A stretch of 64,000 nucleotides of DNA from Erwinia sp050410775 (GTDB lineage Bacteria; Pseudomonadota; Gammaproteobacteria; Enterobacterales; Enterobacteriaceae): the NCBI RefSeq assembly GCF_050410775.1, contig NZ_CP191229.1; one strand, written 5' to 3'. A program made the translations under genes and the position numbers. The notes under the pieces are model-generated. The model searched no databases, was not told where the DNA came from, and saw only the letters and a program-made list of their open reading frames with translations. Positions within the stretch are counted from its first letter, which is position 1, and every line of letters begins with the position of its first letter. This document shows, piece after piece, positions 60,470-64,000 of this stretch.

Positions 60470-61395
60470 TGACATCCCAGCTGACGATCGGCACGGCGGA
60501 ACTGATGGCGCTGGCGACAGACGCACAGCGGCTGGATAACCCACCGGGCCAGATCCCGCCCGGCGCGCTGGCGGGCGAACGAGCCTCGCGCCAGCAGGGG
60601 CGCGGCCTCAACTTTGACAGCCTGCGCCGCTATCAGGCGGGCGATGATGTGCGGATGATCGACTGGCAGGCGACGGCACGCCTGCGTTCGCCCTGGATCC
60701 GGCTTTATAATGAAGAGCGTGAAAGGCCGGTTTTTCTGCTGGCCGACCAGCGTCTGGATATGTACTTTGGCACCCGCGTACAGATGAAGTCGGTGGCCGC
60801 GGCGAAAATCGCCGCTTTGCTGGCGTGGCGAAGCTGGCACGATGGCGATCGGCTTGGCTGTGCCATTCCCGGCAATAACGAGATGGCCGTGCATCCCTGC
60901 CGCTCCCCCCGGCGCAGCCTGATGCCAATCCTTAACGACATTGCCCGCTTTAATGCTCTGCTGCCCGATCAGTATGCGCAGAACGCCGCGCAAAATCTGC
61001 CGCTCCATGAGGTTTTGCAGCGCATCGCCCCGCTGCTGGCGCCGGGATGCTGGCTCGCCGTCATCAGCGATTTTCACGATCTCGACGCTCGCTGTGAGGC
61101 AGTGCTGGCCCGCCTCCGCCAGCGTTGCGATATCACGGCGTTCGTGACGCTGGATGATTTACATCGCCGCCTGCCCGCCCATGGTCAACTAGCCGCCTTT
61201 TATGACAAGGTCCAAACCGCCTTCGCGCTATCACCCTCCTTACGTGACGGCATTCAGGAAAGCGTTACCGATCGCCTGGCCCGTCAGCAACGCCGCTTAC
61301 AGCGAGTCGGCGTCACCGTTAAAAATATTGTGACTGGCGAAGCGCTCCTGCCGCAGCTGCAACGGGAGGATGCCCATGCTGGCAAAAGGATTTAG
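60469..61395 (+). CDS. DUF58 protein
   Basis: 308 residues. The DUF58 signature is RQQGRGLNFDSLRRYQAGDDVRMIDWQATAR (about 43-73), followed by a VWA-like fold (VFLLADQRLDMYFGT). The C-terminal part is soluble. In MoxR operons DUF58 proteins are thought to interact with the ATPase and VWA proteins. The first base overlaps the last base of the MoxR stop. Confidence 0.85.
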   Translation: MTSQLTIGTAELMALATDAQRLDNPPGQIPPGALAGERASRQQGRGLNFDSLRRYQAGDDVRMIDWQATARLRSPWIRLYNEERERPVFLLADQRLDMYFGTRVQMKSVAAAKIAALLAWRSWHDGDRLGCAIPGNNEMAVHPCRSPRRSLMPILNDIARFNALLPDQYAQNAAQNLPLHEVLQRIAPLLAPGCWLAVISDFHDLDARCEAVLARLRQRCDITAFVTLDDLHRRLPAHGQLAAFYDKVQTAFALSPSLRDGIQESVTDRLARQQRRLQRVGVTVKNIVTGEALLPQLQREDAHAGKRI

Positions 61396-61813
61396 CACGC
61401 CTGCGTTGCAGCATCCCGCCCTGCCGGAGAGCGCCGCCTGGTTCCCGCTGCCGCCGGGCTGGTACGTGCTGGGCAGCCTGCTGTTGCTGGCGATAGCGAT
61501 AAGCGCGATCGGACGGCTGGCCCGCTATCGCCGCAATCGCTGGCGGCGGGAAGCTCGGCGGCAGCTGGCAGAGCAGACCGTTGATAGCTGGATGACCTTA
61601 ATCAAGCGTGTGCTGCTGGTGCATCATCCGCGCAGCAAAGTCAGCCAGTGGCAAACGCCCGGCCAGCTGCTGGCGCAGACGCCGCTGGATGAGGAGCTAC
61701 GCGCCGCGCTGAGCCTTCGCTACTGTCAGCCTGAAAATCAGCTGGATCGCGCGCTACAGCAGCGCGTTGCCGGGCAGTTAGGGCGCTGGCTGGAGAGCCT
61801 GCCCGATGTCTGA
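61376..61813 (+). CDS. DUF4381-type membrane protein
   Basis: 145 residues from ATG 61376, which has GGGAGG at ideal 6-nt spacing; the ATG at 61370 touches that site. One transmembrane helix (WYVLGSLLLLAIAISAIG, about 32-50), a basic stretch (RYRRNRWRREARRQL), and a C-terminal helical domain typical of DUF4381, always found between DUF58 and BatA-like genes. It overlaps the DUF58 gene by 20 bp and the next VWA gene by 8 bp. Confidence 0.8.
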   Translation: MLAKGFSTPALQHPALPESAAWFPLPPGWYVLGSLLLLAIAISAIGRLARYRRNRWRREARRQLAEQTVDSWMTLIKRVLLVHHPRSKVSQWQTPGQLLAQTPLDEELRAALSLRYCQPENQLDRALQQRVAGQLGRWLESLPDV

Positions 61814-62783
61814 ATTATTTACCCGCTTCGATTTTGCCTGGCCCTGGGCAGGCGTGCTGCTGTTTTTACCGCTGCTGGCGCGCTATCTTTTACCGCCCGG
61901 ACAGCCGGTCAGCGAGCAGGTGCGTGTCCCTTTTCTGCCGACGCTGGCGGAAGAACTTCAGCTCACCACGCCGGCTCCTCAGCCGGGCTGGCGCAATCAG
62001 CTGCTGTTCTGGTCCGTCTGGATGCTGATGGTGGCGGCGCTGGCGCGCCCGGAATATCTGATGCCGCCGCAGCCGCAGAGTAAACCGATGCGCAATATCG
62101 TATTAATCCTTGATGTCTCCGGCTCGATGGACAAAAACGATGCGCAGGAGGGGCAAACCCGCCTACAGGCGGTGCAGAAAACCGTACGGACTTTTATCCG
62201 TCAGCGTAAACACGACCGTATCGGATTAGTGATTTTTGCCAGCCAGGCCTGGCCATTTGCCCCCATCAGCGAGGATAAGCAGGCGCTTCAGGCGCGGATT
62301 TCCCAACTTGCGCCAGGGATGACGGGCCAGCAGACGGCTATCGGCGATGCGCTGGGCGTGGCGGTCAAGCTGCTGGACAGCAGCCTGGAAAGCGACGCCG
62401 CTAAGCTGGCTATTTTACTGACGGATGGCAATGACACGGCCTCACAGCTCGACCCGATGCTGGCCGCCCGGCTCGCGGCATCGCACCACGTTATGGTGCA
62501 CACCATCGCCTTCGGCGATGAAAGCAGCAGCGGCGAGGATAAGGTTGACGGCGAACTGCTAGCCCGCATCGCCCAAATGACCGGCGGCAAAGCCTGGCAG
62601 GCCGCCACTCAGGGCGATGGCCTGACGCAGGTCTGGCAGGCGATAGACGCGCTGACCCCGGAACAGGTTAAAACGCTGGGACTCTCGTGGCATCGTCCTC
62701 TGTTCGCCTGGCCGCTGGTGCTGGCGCTGACGATGCTGCTCCTGTGGACCCTTTATCGCGGATCCCGCAGAGGCCACGCATGA
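61806..62783 (+). CDS. VWA-domain membrane protein, BatA-like
   Basis: 325 residues. N-terminal helices (WAGVLLFLPLLARYLL and LLFWSVWMLMVAALA), a VWA domain with an intact MIDAS motif DVSGSMD (Asp103, Ser105, Ser107) and a late ILLTDGNDTASQ, then a C-terminal helix (FAWPLVLALTMLLLWTLY). It should bind a divalent metal and a partner at the periplasmic face. It overlaps the next gene by 4 bp (ATGA). Confidence 0.88.
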   Translation: MSELFTRFDFAWPWAGVLLFLPLLARYLLPPGQPVSEQVRVPFLPTLAEELQLTTPAPQPGWRNQLLFWSVWMLMVAALARPEYLMPPQPQSKPMRNIVLILDVSGSMDKNDAQEGQTRLQAVQKTVRTFIRQRKHDRIGLVIFASQAWPFAPISEDKQALQARISQLAPGMTGQQTAIGDALGVAVKLLDSSLESDAAKLAILLTDGNDTASQLDPMLAARLAASHHVMVHTIAFGDESSSGEDKVDGELLARIAQMTGGKAWQAATQGDGLTQVWQAIDALTPEQVKTLGLSWHRPLFAWPLVLALTMLLLWTLYRGSRRGHA

Positions 62784-64000
62784 GTGATTTCCATTTTCTC
62801 TATCCCTGGCGCTTGCTCGGTCTGCTCCTCTGCCCGCTGCTGATTTTCCTGATGCGCCGCTCCGCCAGCGCCTGGCACCGCATTATGGCGGCGCCTTTTG
62901 CCGGTGCGCTGATCAAAGGCAGGCCCCAGAGGGCGCGTCGCGCCCTGCCCTGGCTGTTTGCCTGCGGCGTGGTGGCGCTGGCCGGGCCAAGCTGGCAGAA
63001 AGCGTTGCCTGCGTCCTTTACCCCCGACAATAACGTGATGGTGATCCTGCAACAGGATCTCAGCATGCTGGCACAGGATCTGCCGCCGAACCGCCATCAG
63101 CGAATGCAGCATAAAATCGCCTCGCTGATGGCGCAGATGCCCGGCAGCCATTTTGGCCTGGTGGTCTACAGCGCCGGCGCGTTTCTGACAACGCCGCTGA
63201 CCGGCGATACCGGCTTCTATAATCTGTTTCTCTCGGCGCAGCAGCCCACCCTTTTGCCGCAGGGCGAAGGCTCCGGCCTGCCGCAGGCAATCGCCCTGGC
63301 GCTAAAGAATTTCCCCGCCGCGCCGGAGGCTCCCCGCGCGCTGATCCTGGTGGCCGACAACCTTGCGCCACAGGATATCAACTGGCTTAAACAACAGACG
63401 CTGCCGCTGCAAATCTGGGTGCCGGGAACGGCTAACGGCGGCAGCCTGCCGGAAACCATGGCGTCTCAGAGCATTGACACACGGCTGAACGTGTCCCGCT
63501 TCGAAGAGGTTCGCGATGCCGGTATCCCGGTGACGCTGGTTACGGCAGAGGATGACGATCTTGCGGTCGTGATCGGTCATATTCAGCAGAGCATCAGCGC
63601 CCAGCAGAATGCCCGACAGGATTTACAGTGGCAAAATAGCGGCTACCTTTTCATCATTCCGGCGCTGTTCCTGCTGCTGCTATGGCGGCGGGAACTGCTC
63701 TGCCTCGGCCTTCTGGTACTGCCATTACTGACTTTTTCGCCAGACAGCGCCGCTGCGCTACTGGACGCCTGGATACCGCCGGATGTACAGGGACAGAACG
63801 CATTCGATCGTGGCGACTATGCCCAGGCAGCGCAGCACTTTCAGAATCCGCTGCGACAGGGGATCGCCTTCTATTATGCGAAAGATTACCCTGCGGCGCT
63901 GGCCGCTTTTCGCCGGGCGCCCGCATCGCCGGAAACCTTGCTCTGGATCGGCAACGGTTATGCGCAGCAAAAAGCCTGGCAGCAGGCGCTGAACAGTTAC
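62780..64000 (+). CDS. VWA/TPR membrane protein, BatB-BatC-like, cut by right window edge
   Basis: An open frame of 407 codons from ATG 62780 to the last base with no stop. N-terminal helices (LLGLLLCPLLIFLM, ALPWLFACGVVALAG), then a VWA-like domain in which the MIDAS position reads QQDLSML (Asp93, Ser95, Leu97 in place of Ser). Two helices near residues 290-320 and the beginning of TPR repeats (NAFDRGDYAQAAQHFQNPLRQG, then AFYYAKDYPAALAAF) follow. It is the usual last member of MoxR/Bat operons. The 3' part is outside the window. Confidence 0.85.
   Translation, partial: MSDFHFLYPWRLLGLLLCPLLIFLMRRSASAWHRIMAAPFAGALIKGRPQRARRALPWLFACGVVALAGPSWQKALPASFTPDNNVMVILQQDLSMLAQDLPPNRHQRMQHKIASLMAQMPGSHFGLVVYSAGAFLTTPLTGDTGFYNLFLSAQQPTLLPQGEGSGLPQAIALALKNFPAAPEAPRALILVADNLAPQDINWLKQQTLPLQIWVPGTANGGSLPETMASQSIDTRLNVSRFEEVRDAGIPVTLVTAEDDDLAVVIGHIQQSISAQQNARQDLQWQNSGYLFIIPALFLLLLWRRELLCLGLLVLPLLTFSPDSAAALLDAWIPPDVQGQNAFDRGDYAQAAQHFQNPLRQGIAFYYAKDYPAALAAFRRAPASPETLLWIGNGYAQQKAWQQALNSY

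Overview
Organism. The window looks like chromosomal DNA of an Enterobacteriaceae member close to Enterobacter and its relatives. The basis is gene content: an E. coli common pilus (ecp) operon, an enterobacterial-type T6SS cluster, an aryl polyene (ape) cluster, a serine-type arylsulfatase with its anaerobic maturase (atsA/atsB), and an ERIC repeat. Species is not resolved. Coding DNA is GC-rich; AT-rich patches lie around 9.3-12.1 kb and 38.5-39.4 kb. Layout, left to right. (1) 1-2.9 kb, minus strand: a class II bacteriocin/microcin-like locus with three tandem small Gly-rich peptide genes, a terminator, a C39 peptidase-containing ABC exporter, and the start of an unrecognised gene running off the left edge. 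(2) 3.0-9.3 kb, minus strand: ecpA-B-C-D-E (pilin, chaperone, usher, tip adhesin, second chaperone). The usual ecpR is not next to ecpA. In its place are a 19-bp perfect inverted repeat, a decayed IS3-family transposase, and a plus-strand ToxR/CadC-like membrane regulator (10.9-11.7 kb). (3) 12.1-38.5 kb, minus strand: a T6SS cluster read as tssB, tssC, tssK, tssL, OmpA-like, hcp, (terminator plus ERIC), clpV, vgrG, DUF4123 adaptor, an effector/immunity array, PAAR, an unnamed membrane protein, tssM, tssF, tssG, tssJ. No tssE or tssA was recognised. The array holds four DUF3304-type lipoprotein genes alternating with three copies of only the first ~79 codons of the Tle1-type phospholipase gene, followed by the full phospholipase gene. 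The two lipoprotein genes nearest the effector are split by loss of one A in an A9 tract. (4) 39.4-54.7 kb, plus strand: a small lipoprotein gene and then an aryl polyene cluster (apeB to apeR order) with almost every gene overlapping the next. It encodes two ACPs, ketosynthases and a chain-length-factor-like partner, a ketoreductase, dehydratases, an acyl-AMP ligase, acyl/glycosyl transferases, a thioesterase, and LolA-like, MMPL and lipoprotein export components. (5) 55.3-64.0 kb, plus strand: a FadL-family porin, arylsulfatase, radical-SAM sulfatase maturase, and a MoxR/DUF58/DUF4381/VWA/VWA-TPR set whose last gene is cut by the right edge. The maturase and MoxR genes overlap by 4 bp, so the sulfatase and MoxR modules probably form one transcription unit. 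How the parts fit: most of the window is envelope-associated accessory function - adhesion (ecp), contact-dependent killing with self-protection (T6SS with Tle1 and lipoproteins), diffusible killing (microcin-like peptides), oxidative protection (aryl polyene) and sulfate-ester scavenging (ats). No tRNA, rRNA or CRISPR array was seen.
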